A DNA stretch of 9,006 nucleotides from an uncultured Pirellulaceae bacterium (GTDB lineage Bacteria; Planctomycetota; Planctomycetia; Pirellulales; Pirellulaceae), in NCBI GenBank assembly GCA_947258905.1, contig CAMYKF010000705.1:1-9006 (forward strand). Direction: 5' to 3'. Under the pieces are notes generated by a model. The model was given only the letters and a program-made list of their open reading frames with translations. It had not been told where the DNA came from and did not search any database. This document shows positions 1 through 7,509 of the stretch, piece by piece (the first letter of the stretch is position 1; every line of letters starts with the position of its first letter). The position numbers and the translations under genes were made by a program.

Positions 1-2410
1 CAAGGAAGATGAAAAATGGCACCTGCTGAAAATGGACTGCCTGATGACCACGGGCCAGTACGAAAAGGCCCGCGAGGCGCTGGATGAAGGATTGCTGGTT
101 AATCCCAATGGTATCCGTTTGCGCTTGGCAGGTGCCGACGTCTGGACTTTCAACAACGATCCGTCTCGCGGCAAGGAATTGCTGGTCGAGTTTGATGATC
201 TCGTACAGTATCGCCGCTGGCGGTATCGGGACCCGATGAACCAGATCGCACAGGGCCGATACCTGCTGCAGCTGAAGGCCGATGCAAGGGAGGTGCTGGA
301 CGAACTCCTGCTGCCCGTGACGCAAAAATCGCCCAACGTGGCGGACGCCTGGCTGGCGATCGGTGAATTGGGGTTGGCCAAACACGATTACGCCCTGGCC
401 GCCGAGTATTTTGACCAGGCCACGCAGCTGGAACCGGACAACCCGGCCGGTTTTCTGGGGCTGGCACAAGCCTGGCGACCCAGCGATCTGGAGCAAAGTT
501 CCGCGGCACTGAAAACGACCATGGACCTCAATCCGAACTATGTTCCGGGCCTGCTGTACCTGGTCAACGATCGCATCGACTCCGAACGCTATGACGATGC
601 GCTGGCGTTCATCGAGCGGATCCACGAGATCAATCCACATCATCCCGAAGCGTGGGCCTACCGCGCCGTAGTTGCTCATTTGCTGAACGTGCCCGAGGAG
701 GAAACCAAAAGCCGTCAGGAGGCGTTCGCGGCATGGGAGGGCAATCCGCACATCGACCACCTGATTGGCAAGAAGTTGTCGCAGAAATACCGGTTTGCCG
801 AAGGTGCCCGCATGCAACGCCGGGCACTGACCTATGACCCGTCCTGGCTGCCGGCCAAATTGCAACTGGCCAACGACCTGTTGCGGCTGGGCAACAGCGA
901 AGAGGGCTGGCGACTGGCCGACGAAGTCTACGCCGAGGACGGTTATAACGTGGTCGCCTACAACCTCGTCACGCTGGGCAACGATCTGGACGATTACACC
1001 GTGTTGCATCGTGACGGTTTTATATTGCGGATGGATCCACATGAGGCGAGCGTCTACGGCAGCGAAGTGCTCGATTTGCTGGTTGAGGCGCGGTCGCAGC
1101 TGTCAAGCAAGTACGACGTGGAAGTGGCCGAGCCGATCTTTGTCGAGATTTTTCCCAAACAAAAGGACTTTGCCATTCGCACCTTCGGGTTGCCCGGTGG
1201 TGCCGGATACCTGGGCGTTTGTTTTGGCCGGGTCATCACCATGAACAGTCCGCTGACGCAAAGTCGGACCGGCAGTAACTGGAAGTCGGTGCTGTGGCAC
1301 GAATTCTGTCACGTCGTCACGCTGCAAAAAACGTCCAACAAAATGCCGCGCTGGTTGAGCGAGGGCATTTCGGTTTATGAAGAATCGCAACGCGACCCCG
1401 CCTGGGGCCAGTCAATGTCGCCTGAATACCGGGAGATGATTCTCGGCGATGACCTGACTCCAGTCAGTGAATTGAGCGGCGTGTTTTTGAAACCGGCCTC
1501 GGGCAAGCACCTGCAATTCGCCTACTACGAATCATCACTGGTCGTCGAGTATCTGATTGAGAAGTACGGCATGGATACGCTGACCCGAATCCTCGATGAC
1601 TTGCAAATGGGGATTCCCATTAACGATGTGCTGGGGCGCTACACGGGTGACGTGAAATTGCTGGATCAGGAATTCGCCGACTACGCACGAGAGCGGGCAA
1701 GGCAACTGGCCCCGGACACCGACTGGGAGCAACCGCTGCTGGATGCGGGTGCTGACCTCGAGCAATGGCGGGAGTGGAATGCCAGCCATCCCGGCAGCTT
1801 TTACGGGCTGAAGGCCGAGGCCCGAATGCTGGTCCGGCAAGGCAGCTGGGATGAGGCCGAGACGGTGTTGAACAAGTTGCTCGACGTATTCCCGGACTAT
1901 CGAGGCAGCGACAACGCGTATTCAATGCTCGCGGCCGTGGCACGCGGTCGCGGTGATATCGAACGCGAACTGGAAATGCTGGAGAAATCCGCTGAGTTGC
2001 AGTCCGGTGCCTCGGACGTGTATCAGCGACTGGCCGAGCTGGCCAGCGACCGCGAGGACTGGCCGGCTGTGATTCGTCAGGCCCGTCGTTTGCTGGCCGT
2101 CAATCCGCTGGTCCCCGGGCCTCATCGGCTGCTGGCGCACGCTGCGGAGCAGACCGAGGATCATGCGGCAGCCGTCAGATCGTTGCGAGCACTGACGCAG
2201 ATGGACCCGATTGACCCGGCGGAGACCTTTTTTCGGTATGCCCGGGCACTCGACAAGGATGGCCAGCCTGAAATGGCCCGGCGTGAAGTGTTAAAATGTC
2301 TGGAAGAGGCACCGCGTTATCGCGAGGCCCATCAATTGTTGCTGGAACTGGTCGAGGCGGATGCGGAAGTGCCTGCCGATACGGATCAGAAAGAGGAGAA
2401 CCGTGATTAA
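1..2410 (+). CDS. TPR-repeat protein with peptidase MA-like (HExxH) domain, 5' partial
   Basis: The frame is open from base 2 with no stop before the first ATG at base 32, and the residues ahead of that ATG (KEDEKWHLLK) look like ordinary TPR helix. The gene therefore most likely begins upstream of the window, and any signal peptide is not visible. Counting residues from the ATG at 32, the order is: TPR-like helices at about 1-320, with a clear unit near 104-140 (AWLAIGELGLAK, then YALAAEYFDQA, then P); a peptidase MA-like domain at about 340-560; more TPR-like helices at about 590-785. The putative zinc site is HEFCH at 423-427 (bases 1298-1312) with a downstream glutamate in WLSEG, E444, the usual gluzincin arrangement in peptidase MA-like proteins. 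All three ligands and the catalytic Glu are present, so an active metallopeptidase is plausible, though the substrate is unknown. The TPR regions probably bind protein partners. The gene ends in TAA 8 bases into the DUF4159 gene, so the two are probably co-translated. Confidence 0.85.
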   Translation, partial: KEDEKWHLLKMDCLMTTGQYEKAREALDEGLLVNPNGIRLRLAGADVWTFNNDPSRGKELLVEFDDLVQYRRWRYRDPMNQIAQGRYLLQLKADAREVLDELLLPVTQKSPNVADAWLAIGELGLAKHDYALAAEYFDQATQLEPDNPAGFLGLAQAWRPSDLEQSSAALKTTMDLNPNYVPGLLYLVNDRIDSERYDDALAFIERIHEINPHHPEAWAYRAVVAHLLNVPEEETKSRQEAFAAWEGNPHIDHLIGKKLSQKYRFAEGARMQRRALTYDPSWLPAKLQLANDLLRLGNSEEGWRLADEVYAEDGYNVVAYNLVTLGNDLDDYTVLHRDGFILRMDPHEASVYGSEVLDLLVEARSQLSSKYDVEVAEPIFVEIFPKQKDFAIRTFGLPGGAGYLGVCFGRVITMNSPLTQSRTGSNWKSVLWHEFCHVVTLQKTSNKMPRWLSEGISVYEESQRDPAWGQSMSPEYREMILGDDLTPVSELSGVFLKPASGKHLQFAYYESSLVVEYLIEKYGMDTLTRILDDLQMGIPINDVLGRYTGDVKLLDQEFADYARERARQLAPDTDWEQPLLDAGADLEQWREWNASHPGSFYGLKAEARMLVRQGSWDEAETVLNKLLDVFPDYRGSDNAYSMLAAVARGRGDIERELEMLEKSAELQSGASDVYQRLAELASDREDWPAVIRQARRLLAVNPLVPGPHRLLAHAAEQTEDHAAAVRSLRALTQMDPIDPAETFFRYARALDKDGQPEMARREVLKCLEEAPRYREAHQLLLELVEADAEVPADTDQKEENRD
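2393..2398 (+). promoter_or_regulatory. Ribosome binding site for the DUF4159 gene
   Basis: GAGGAG lies 4 bases before the GTG at 2403, inside the last codons of the upstream TPR gene. It supports the GTG start over the in-frame ATG at 2361, which would add a basic, non-signal-like extension (MRKCLPIRIRKRRT) ahead of the signal peptide. Confidence 0.65.
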
Positions 2411-3254
2411 GACCGGAATCTGGATGTTGCTGGGTATGTTCCTCGTCGCCGGCGGGCTGGTGTTTGCCCAGGAAGTCCAGGACATGTTCGACAACCGGCG
2501 TTCACGCGGGTTTCGCGGTTACCGTTATCGCTCGCGAACCATCAACACCAACCTCCGTCCGATGTGGCAGGAGAACACCGAGTTTCGCCGCGATGTATTT
2601 ACCTTTGCCCGCGTGCAGTACACCTCATCCGGCCAGCAATGGGGCCAGCCGCAATGGTCGGTGGATTATCCCGACAGTGACATGAACCTGTCGTACCGGC
2701 TCAAGGAACTGACGTCCCTGGAAGTCAATCCGGTGCCGGTCATCGTGCGATTCGATCAGCCGGAGATCTTCGACTATCCCTTCGTCTATCTGATCGAACC
2801 CGGTCTGATGAGTCTGACGGTGGCCGAGATCGAGGGGTTTCGCCAATATATCGAGCGTGGCGGATTCGTGATGGTCGACGATTTCTGGGGCGAGCGTGAA
2901 TGGCGGGTCTTTGCCAACGAAATGAAACGCGTGTTTCCCGATCGCGAGATCATAGACGTGCCGCTGGAGCACAAGATTTTCAACCTGGTGTACCAGATCC
3001 AGGAGAAGCCCCAGATTCCCAGCATCGGTCACTTCCGCATGGGCTACTCGTCGGATCGCTGGGACGCCGACCATGCCAATTATCGTGCCATCCTCGACGA
3101 CACCGGCCGCATCGTGATCATGATCTGCCACAACACGGATCTGGGCGACGGCTGGGAGCGGGAGGGCGAGGACACGCGCTACTTTGATTTGTATTCCGAG
3201 AAGTTTGCTTACCCGCTGGGTATCAACATCGTGATGTATGCCATGACCCATTGA
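2403..3254 (+). CDS. Exported DUF4159 domain protein
   Basis: I place the start at GTG 2403 rather than the upstream in-frame ATG at 2361. The GTG has a GAGGAG ribosome site just ahead of it, and starting there gives a proper Sec signal peptide: K3, a hydrophobic run IWMLLGMFLVAGGLV, and VFA before Q23. The product is 283 residues. The mature protein matches DUF4159: FTFARVQY near 66-73, a DYPDSDMNLSYRL stretch near 88-100, VYLIEPGLMSLT near 128-139, the glycine turn and strand ERGGFVMVDDFWG at 151-163, and ICHNTDLGDGWE at 241-252. As I know the family, DUF4159 has a class I glutamine-amidotransferase-like fold without established enzyme activity and commonly sits beside MoxR/DUF58/BatA genes, as here. 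No lipobox cysteine or second membrane segment is seen, so I expect a soluble periplasmic protein. Its function is unknown. Confidence 0.87.
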   Translation: MIKTGIWMLLGMFLVAGGLVFAQEVQDMFDNRRSRGFRGYRYRSRTINTNLRPMWQENTEFRRDVFTFARVQYTSSGQQWGQPQWSVDYPDSDMNLSYRLKELTSLEVNPVPVIVRFDQPEIFDYPFVYLIEPGLMSLTVAEIEGFRQYIERGGFVMVDDFWGEREWRVFANEMKRVFPDREIIDVPLEHKIFNLVYQIQEKPQIPSIGHFRMGYSSDRWDADHANYRAILDDTGRIVIMICHNTDLGDGWEREGEDTRYFDLYSEKFAYPLGINIVMYAMTH

Positions 3255-3347
3255 AGTGATGCCTGATTTCCGTCGCCTCCCGTGTTCACGTACGACGACC
3301 CCCTGCAACCCACAAGCCAATCCCCTGATTCAGACCGGAGCACCTGC
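3255..3347. other. Only sizeable intergenic gap (93 bp), no clear signal
   Basis: This gap separates the DUF4159 and MoxR genes. It holds a small imperfect inverted repeat (CGTCG at 3271-3275 with CGACG at 3293-3297, enclosing CGTG-TT-CACG at 3281-3290) but no following T-run, so it is not a convincing intrinsic terminator. I found no well-spaced -35/-10 pair. An in-frame GTG at 3282 would extend the MoxR protein by 22 residues but has no ribosome site. Confidence 0.5.
3337..3340 (+). promoter_or_regulatory. Ribosome binding site for the MoxR gene
   Basis: GGAG sits 7 bases before the GTG at 3348, near-ideal spacing. The alternative GTG at 3282 is preceded by a pyrimidine-rich stretch (cgtcgcctccc) with no Shine-Dalgarno match, so this site decides the start. 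Confidence 0.6.
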
Positions 3348-4352
3348 GTGTCGAGCAGCCTTGAACAATACCAACTGGAAGAAGAAACCGTAAACCAGCT
3401 GCGCGCCAGCCGAGACAGGATTCGCGAGCAACTGGGCAAGGTCATCGTCGGTCAGGAAACTGTGATCGAACAGCTGTTGATCAGTCTGTTTGCCGGCGGC
3501 CATTGTCTGATTACCGGTGCGCCGGGGCTGGCCAAGACACTGCTGGTGCAGTCGATTTCGGAAATTTTTGATCTGAAGTTTCAGCGTATCCAGTTCACTC
3601 CCGACCTGATGCCCGCTGACATCACCGGCACCGAGATACTGGAAGAATCGTCCGACGGTCATCGTCACCTGCAATTCGTCAAGGGTCCCGTGTTTGCCAA
3701 CGTGATTCTGGCCGACGAGATCAATCGCACCCCGCCCAAGACGCAGGCGGCCTTGCTGGAAGCCATGCAGGAACACCAGGTCACTGCGGCTGGTGTGCGC
3801 TATCCGCTGGAAGAGCCGTTTTTTGTGCTGGCCACGCAGAACCCGATTGAGATGGAAGGCACCTACCCGTTGCCCGAGGCCCAGCTGGACCGCTTCATGT
3901 TCAACGTCAACATCGATTACCTGCCCGAAGACGACGAAGTGGCCGTCGTACAGCGTACGACCACTTCAAAACCCGAGCCGATCGAAAAGCTTTACACCGG
4001 TGAAGACGTATTGCGGTTTCATGATGTCGTGCGGCGGGTTCCAGTGGCCGAGGACCTGGTGCGCTACGCCGTCAGGCTGGCCGGTGCCAGCCGACCCGGT
4101 CGCCAGGATGCTCCGGATTTCGTCAACCAGTGGGTCAGCTGGGGCGCGGGGTTGCGTGCCGGCCAGTACATGATCCTGGGCGCCAAGGCACGGGCGGTTT
4201 TGGCCGGCCGTCCCAACGTCAGCCGCGACGATATTGACGCACTGGTTCATCCGGTGATGCGGCACCGCGTCCTGTTGAGTTACCGCGCCGAAGCCGAGGG
4301 CATTTCTGTCGACGATGTGATCTCGAAAATCGCCAACCATGTAAGCGGCTGA
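3348..4352 (+). CDS. MoxR-family AAA+ ATPase
   Basis: This is a 334-residue AAA+ ATPase of the MoxR group, the usual length for the family when started at GTG 3348. Motifs in order: the N-terminal VIVGQ at 32-36; Walker A GAPGLAKT at 57-64; FTPDLMPADITG at 83-94, a MoxR hallmark; Walker B VILADEIN at 119-126 followed by RTPPKTQAALLEAMQE; sensor 1 LATQNPIE at 161-168; and LPEAQLDRF at 175-183, the segment expected to hold the arginine finger. The C-terminal lid follows (about 215-334), with WGAGLRAGQ around the sensor 2 position. All nucleotide-handling motifs look intact. MoxR ATPases form hexameric rings and act as chaperones with vWA-domain partners, for example in metal or cofactor insertion. 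The two following genes encode such MIDAS-containing partners. There is no signal peptide or membrane segment, so it should be cytoplasmic. The client is unknown. Confidence 0.95.
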   Translation: MSSSLEQYQLEEETVNQLRASRDRIREQLGKVIVGQETVIEQLLISLFAGGHCLITGAPGLAKTLLVQSISEIFDLKFQRIQFTPDLMPADITGTEILEESSDGHRHLQFVKGPVFANVILADEINRTPPKTQAALLEAMQEHQVTAAGVRYPLEEPFFVLATQNPIEMEGTYPLPEAQLDRFMFNVNIDYLPEDDEVAVVQRTTTSKPEPIEKLYTGEDVLRFHDVVRRVPVAEDLVRYAVRLAGASRPGRQDAPDFVNQWVSWGAGLRAGQYMILGAKARAVLAGRPNVSRDDIDALVHPVMRHRVLLSYRAEAEGISVDDVISKIANHVSG

Positions 4353-4390
4353 CAATCGATACACCACGCACCCTGCACCGCCGGGAAAAC

Positions 4391-5419
4391 ATGCCCATCT
4401 TGAAACGTCTTTTTTCGCGATCACCTGAATCTGCCGTCAGCCCGGCGACAGACACGAAGGGATTCCGCCAATCAAACGTTTCGATCGATCCCCAGGCATT
4501 GATGAAGATCAAAAGCCTCGAGTTGCGGGCCCGCGTCGTCGTTGATGGATTCATGGTTGGCATTCACCGCAGTCCGTGGCACGGGTTTTCGGTCGAGTTC
4601 ACCGACTATCGCCAGTATTCACCCGGCGACGACGTGCGCTACCTGGACTGGAAGCTGTTTGCGCGGCAGGATCGTTACTACATCAAACGATTCGAAGACG
4701 AAACGAACTTGCGTTGTTATCTGGTCGCCGACCTGAGCCGGTCGATGGAGTTCGGCACGACGGGCTATACCAAGGCCGAATACGCGCGAACCTGTCTGGC
4801 CACGCTGGGGTATTTCCTCAGCCTGCAATGCGACGCGGTCGGATTGTTGACCTTTGACGAAACGATCGGCGAGTATTTGCCGCCACGTTACCGGCCGGGG
4901 CATTTACGCCGGTTGATGCTGGGTCTGGAACGAGCCACCTCCGGCCAGCGGACGGATCTCGCGCCGCCGCTGGAGCAAATCACCCGGTTGGCCACGCGCC
5001 GCGGCCTGGTGGTACTGGTCTCCGACATGCTGGCCCCGGTTGCCGGTCTGGCGCGGCAACTCGGATATCTGCGATCGCAAGGTCATGAAGTGATTGTGAT
5101 GCGCGTGCTGGATCCGGCGGAAGTGTCATTCGATTTTGACGATCCCAAAATTTTTGAAGACATGGAAAGTGGCCGGCGATTGTTCGTCGATCCCGACGCG
5201 ATTCGCCGCTCCTATCTGCAGAATTTTCGGCAACATGCACAGGAACTGGACGAGATCTGCCGCCAACAAGGTGTTGACCTGCTGACGCTGCAGACCGGCA
5301 AGCCGCTGGATGAGGGGCTGCTGGAATTCGTGCGTTTGCGGTCCCGCTACCGCGTGCGCGGCCAGCGGCGAATGGCGGGCGAAGCGTCGCGGCCGGCGCA
5401 ACAGGGAGGTAGCCGATGA
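4391..5419 (+). CDS. DUF58 domain protein (soluble, vWA-like with intact MIDAS)
   Basis: This 342-residue protein carries the DUF58 signature: SLELRARVVVDGF near 42-54, GIHRSPWHGFSVEF at 57-70, YRQYSPGDDVRYLDWKLFA at 73-91, and YYIKRFEDE near 97-104. It continues into a vWA-like fold with the metal-ion-dependent adhesion site DLSRS at 114-118, a candidate Thr188 in QRTDLAP, and VSD at 210-212, so the MIDAS appears complete. Unlike many DUF58 proteins it has no N-terminal membrane pair, so it is predicted cytoplasmic. The ATG at 4391 is preceded only by a weak GGGA. An internal ATG at 4502 (residue 38) is possible but would cut into the conserved N-terminal part of the family (SIDPQALMKI), so I prefer 4391. 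It starts 38 bases after the MoxR stop and overlaps the next gene by 4 bases (ATGA). As the neighbour and probable partner of the MoxR ATPase, it likely acts as an adaptor. Confidence 0.93.
   Translation: MPILKRLFSRSPESAVSPATDTKGFRQSNVSIDPQALMKIKSLELRARVVVDGFMVGIHRSPWHGFSVEFTDYRQYSPGDDVRYLDWKLFARQDRYYIKRFEDETNLRCYLVADLSRSMEFGTTGYTKAEYARTCLATLGYFLSLQCDAVGLLTFDETIGEYLPPRYRPGHLRRLMLGLERATSGQRTDLAPPLEQITRLATRRGLVVLVSDMLAPVAGLARQLGYLRSQGHEVIVMRVLDPAEVSFDFDDPKIFEDMESGRRLFVDPDAIRRSYLQNFRQHAQELDEICRQQGVDLLTLQTGKPLDEGLLEFVRLRSRYRVRGQRRMAGEASRPAQQGGSR
5404..5410 (+). promoter_or_regulatory. Strong ribosome binding site for the BatA-like gene
   Basis: GGGAGGT lies 5 bases before the ATG at 5416, within the end of the DUF58 gene. 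It is the best Shine-Dalgarno match in the window. Together with the ATGA stop/start overlap it indicates strong, coupled translation of the BatA-like protein. Confidence 0.7.
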
Positions 5420-7509
5420 GTTTCCTTGCCTGGTTGTTTGCGTTGGGTGCGCTGGGAATCGCCTTTCCACTGCTGTTCCATTTGATCCGGCCTACTCCCC
5501 GCGGGTCGCAGGCGTTTAGTTCGTTGATGTTTTTGCGTCAGTCGCCGCCGCGGATCTCGCGACGCAGTCGACTGGATAACTGGCTTTTGTTGCTGGTGCG
5601 ATGCGCCGTGATTTTGCTGGTGGCCGCGGCTTTCATGCGCCCGTTTTTCCGTACCGGCGGAGCGATCTTCACCAGTGATTTGCCTGGCAAACGCGTAGCC
5701 GTGTTGGTCGACACCAGCGCCAGCATGCAACGCGGCGATTTGTGGCAACAAGCCCAACAGCGGCTGCAGGAGACGCTGGATTCACTGGATCCGGGTGATG
5801 AAGTCGCCTTGTTTTCCTTTGATCGCACGACGCGGGCGGAAGTTGGATTCCCCCAGGAACGGACCATCGATCTGGCCAGTCGCGTGCGGTTGATTCGCAA
5901 TCAGTTTGCCACGATGCAGCCCGGTTATGGATCCACGGACACCGGTGCCGCGCTGGTCACTTGCGCCGACATCGTGACCGAAATCGATGACCGCTCTCGA
6001 ACCGAAGTTGGTTTGCAGATTGTGCTGATCAGCGACCTGCAGGCCGGCAGCCAGCTGGGCGCACTGCAAACCTATGGCTGGCCCGAGGACGTGCGCGTGG
6101 ATGTGCAAGCCGTTCACCTGGACGCCACCACCAATGCTACAGCCAGGGTGTTGCCGGACGAGGCGACCCAAATGCTCGACGATGCCGGGCGCCGCGTGCG
6201 AGTTGCCAATGCATCGGATTCGCACGACGAGCAGTTCGAGGTGGCCTGGGCTGATGATACTGGCCAGATCGACGAACAAACGCGTACGTCGTTCTACGTT
6301 CCGCCAGGCGGCAACCAGGTGTTGCGAGTCCCGACCGCTCGTGAATTGATAGCCGGGAAACTTGTGCTGACTGGTGACGTTGCCGACTTTGACAACGAGT
6401 TCTTTGTCGTACCGCAACAGGCACGCCAAATCCCCATCGCGTATTTCGGCGCCGACGATGCCAGCGATGCGCAAGGGGCATTGTATTTTCTGAAACGTGT
6501 CGTTCCCGAATCCCGAACCCGGACGGTGGTGGTCGAAAAATATCCGCTGCAGGAAGCAGTCGACTGGAAAGATGATCTGGTGCCCCAGCTGGTTGTTGTC
6601 ACTGGCGACGTGTCAGCGGAGGTGACCGCACGGCTCAGGGACTATGTGGCCGGCGGCGGTATTGTGCTGGCCCTCGTGACCGAGCCGACGATGCTGTCTT
6701 CGCTGCAGGATTTGATCGGTCCTGTTAGGCTGGCGGAATCGCCGGAACCGGCCGACGATTATTTGATGCTGTCCGGGATTGACTTCTCCCATCCGCTGTT
6801 CGCTCCCCTTGCCGGTCCCCGCTTTAACGACTTTACGAAAGTCCGGTTCTGGAGCCACCTGCCATTATCCATCGAGGTTGACGACAACACGTCGATCGTG
6901 GCGCGATTCGACAACGATGAACCGGCCGTCTGGCAGCACTCGATCGGAGAAGGCGTGGTGCTGGGACTGGCCAGCTCGTGGCGACCGGACGTCAGCCAGC
7001 TGGCCCGTTCGTCCAAATTCGTGCCATTGATCACGAACATTCTGGGCATGGGCCGAATCCAGCTGGACGCCGTCGACTCGTGCATTGTCGGCCAAAGCAT
7101 CGCTCTGCCGCAAACCGGCCAGACGTGGCGGGTCACACGTCCCGACGGCAGCCAACAACAGGTTTCCGGTGCGGAAACGGGGCCCGAGTTGCTGGACCGG
7201 CCGGGCGTCTATAATTTTCGCAGTGGCATTACCGAATACCGGGTCGTGGTCAATCTGGATGCCGCCGAAAGCCAGACTGCGCCGATTCCGGGCGAGAATC
7301 TGGAGGCATTCGATGTCCTGGTCGGAACGCAACCGACCCGCGAGGAGATCGCCGGTAATATGCGAAAGATGAAAGATGCACAGCTGGAGAGTCGTCAACG
7401 GATCTGGAAGTGGCTGCTGACCGCGGCCATCGGGTTACTGATTCTGGAGACGCTGCTGGCCGGGCGGCGATACGATACACAAATGGTTAACGAGGCAGCG
7501 ACGGCGTAA
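5416..7509 (+). CDS. BatA-like membrane-anchored vWA protein
   Basis: This is a 697-residue protein with the N-terminal double-transmembrane BatA-type region (aerotolerance-regulator N-terminal family): a hydrophobic segment at about 3-24 ending FHLIRP, an arginine-rich loop at 25-56, and a second segment at about 57-75. A vWA domain follows, with MIDAS motif DTSAS at 99-103, a STDTG stretch near residues 177-181 that could supply the MIDAS threonine, and ISD at 205-207. The middle (about 338-470) has alternating strands and helices (IPIAYFGADD, LVVVTGDV, YVAGGGIVLALV) resembling a glutamine-amidotransferase-like fold. A last membrane segment lies at about 664-681 (WKWLLTAAIGLLILETLL), followed by a short tail. 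By the positive-inside rule the arginine-rich loop is cytoplasmic, which puts the vWA and middle domains in the periplasm and the tail inside. It probably links the MoxR/DUF58 pair to the envelope. Assigning it to BatA itself rather than a wider planctomycete relative is not justified. Confidence 0.9.
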   Translation: MSFLAWLFALGALGIAFPLLFHLIRPTPRGSQAFSSLMFLRQSPPRISRRSRLDNWLLLLVRCAVILLVAAAFMRPFFRTGGAIFTSDLPGKRVAVLVDTSASMQRGDLWQQAQQRLQETLDSLDPGDEVALFSFDRTTRAEVGFPQERTIDLASRVRLIRNQFATMQPGYGSTDTGAALVTCADIVTEIDDRSRTEVGLQIVLISDLQAGSQLGALQTYGWPEDVRVDVQAVHLDATTNATARVLPDEATQMLDDAGRRVRVANASDSHDEQFEVAWADDTGQIDEQTRTSFYVPPGGNQVLRVPTARELIAGKLVLTGDVADFDNEFFVVPQQARQIPIAYFGADDASDAQGALYFLKRVVPESRTRTVVVEKYPLQEAVDWKDDLVPQLVVVTGDVSAEVTARLRDYVAGGGIVLALVTEPTMLSSLQDLIGPVRLAESPEPADDYLMLSGIDFSHPLFAPLAGPRFNDFTKVRFWSHLPLSIEVDDNTSIVARFDNDEPAVWQHSIGEGVVLGLASSWRPDVSQLARSSKFVPLITNILGMGRIQLDAVDSCIVGQSIALPQTGQTWRVTRPDGSQQQVSGAETGPELLDRPGVYNFRSGITEYRVVVNLDAAESQTAPIPGENLEAFDVLVGTQPTREEIAGNMRKMKDAQLESRQRIWKWLLTAAIGLLILETLLAGRRYDTQMVNEAATA

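Noticed and set aside
2361..2402. Longer DUF4159 protein starting at ATG 2361
   Set aside because: It would place a basic 14-residue extension before a good signal peptide, while GTG 2403 has GAGGAG just upstream.
3251..3279. TTGAAG as a -35 box for an internal promoter before the MoxR gene
   Set aside because: Nothing like a -10 box occurs 16-18 bases downstream; the sequence there is GC-rich.
3271..3297. Imperfect inverted repeat between the DUF4159 and MoxR genes, a possible terminator
   Set aside because: The stem is short and interrupted, the inner loop has only two bases, and no T-run follows. It is more likely chance in GC-rich DNA.
2625..3320. 231-residue open frame on the - strand
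   Set aside because: It lies almost entirely opposite the DUF4159 gene, its translation shows no recognisable domain, and it has the His/Asp/Arg-rich composition typical of antisense shadows of GC-rich genes.
3282..3347. Longer MoxR protein starting at GTG 3282
   Set aside because: No ribosome site precedes it and the added 22 residues (rich in D, S, P, T) look unlike a MoxR N-terminus. GTG 3348 has GGAG at 7 bases.
5782..6474. 230-residue open frame on the - strand
   Set aside because: It is antisense to the well-supported vWA region of the BatA-like gene and has no motif of its own; a shadow frame.
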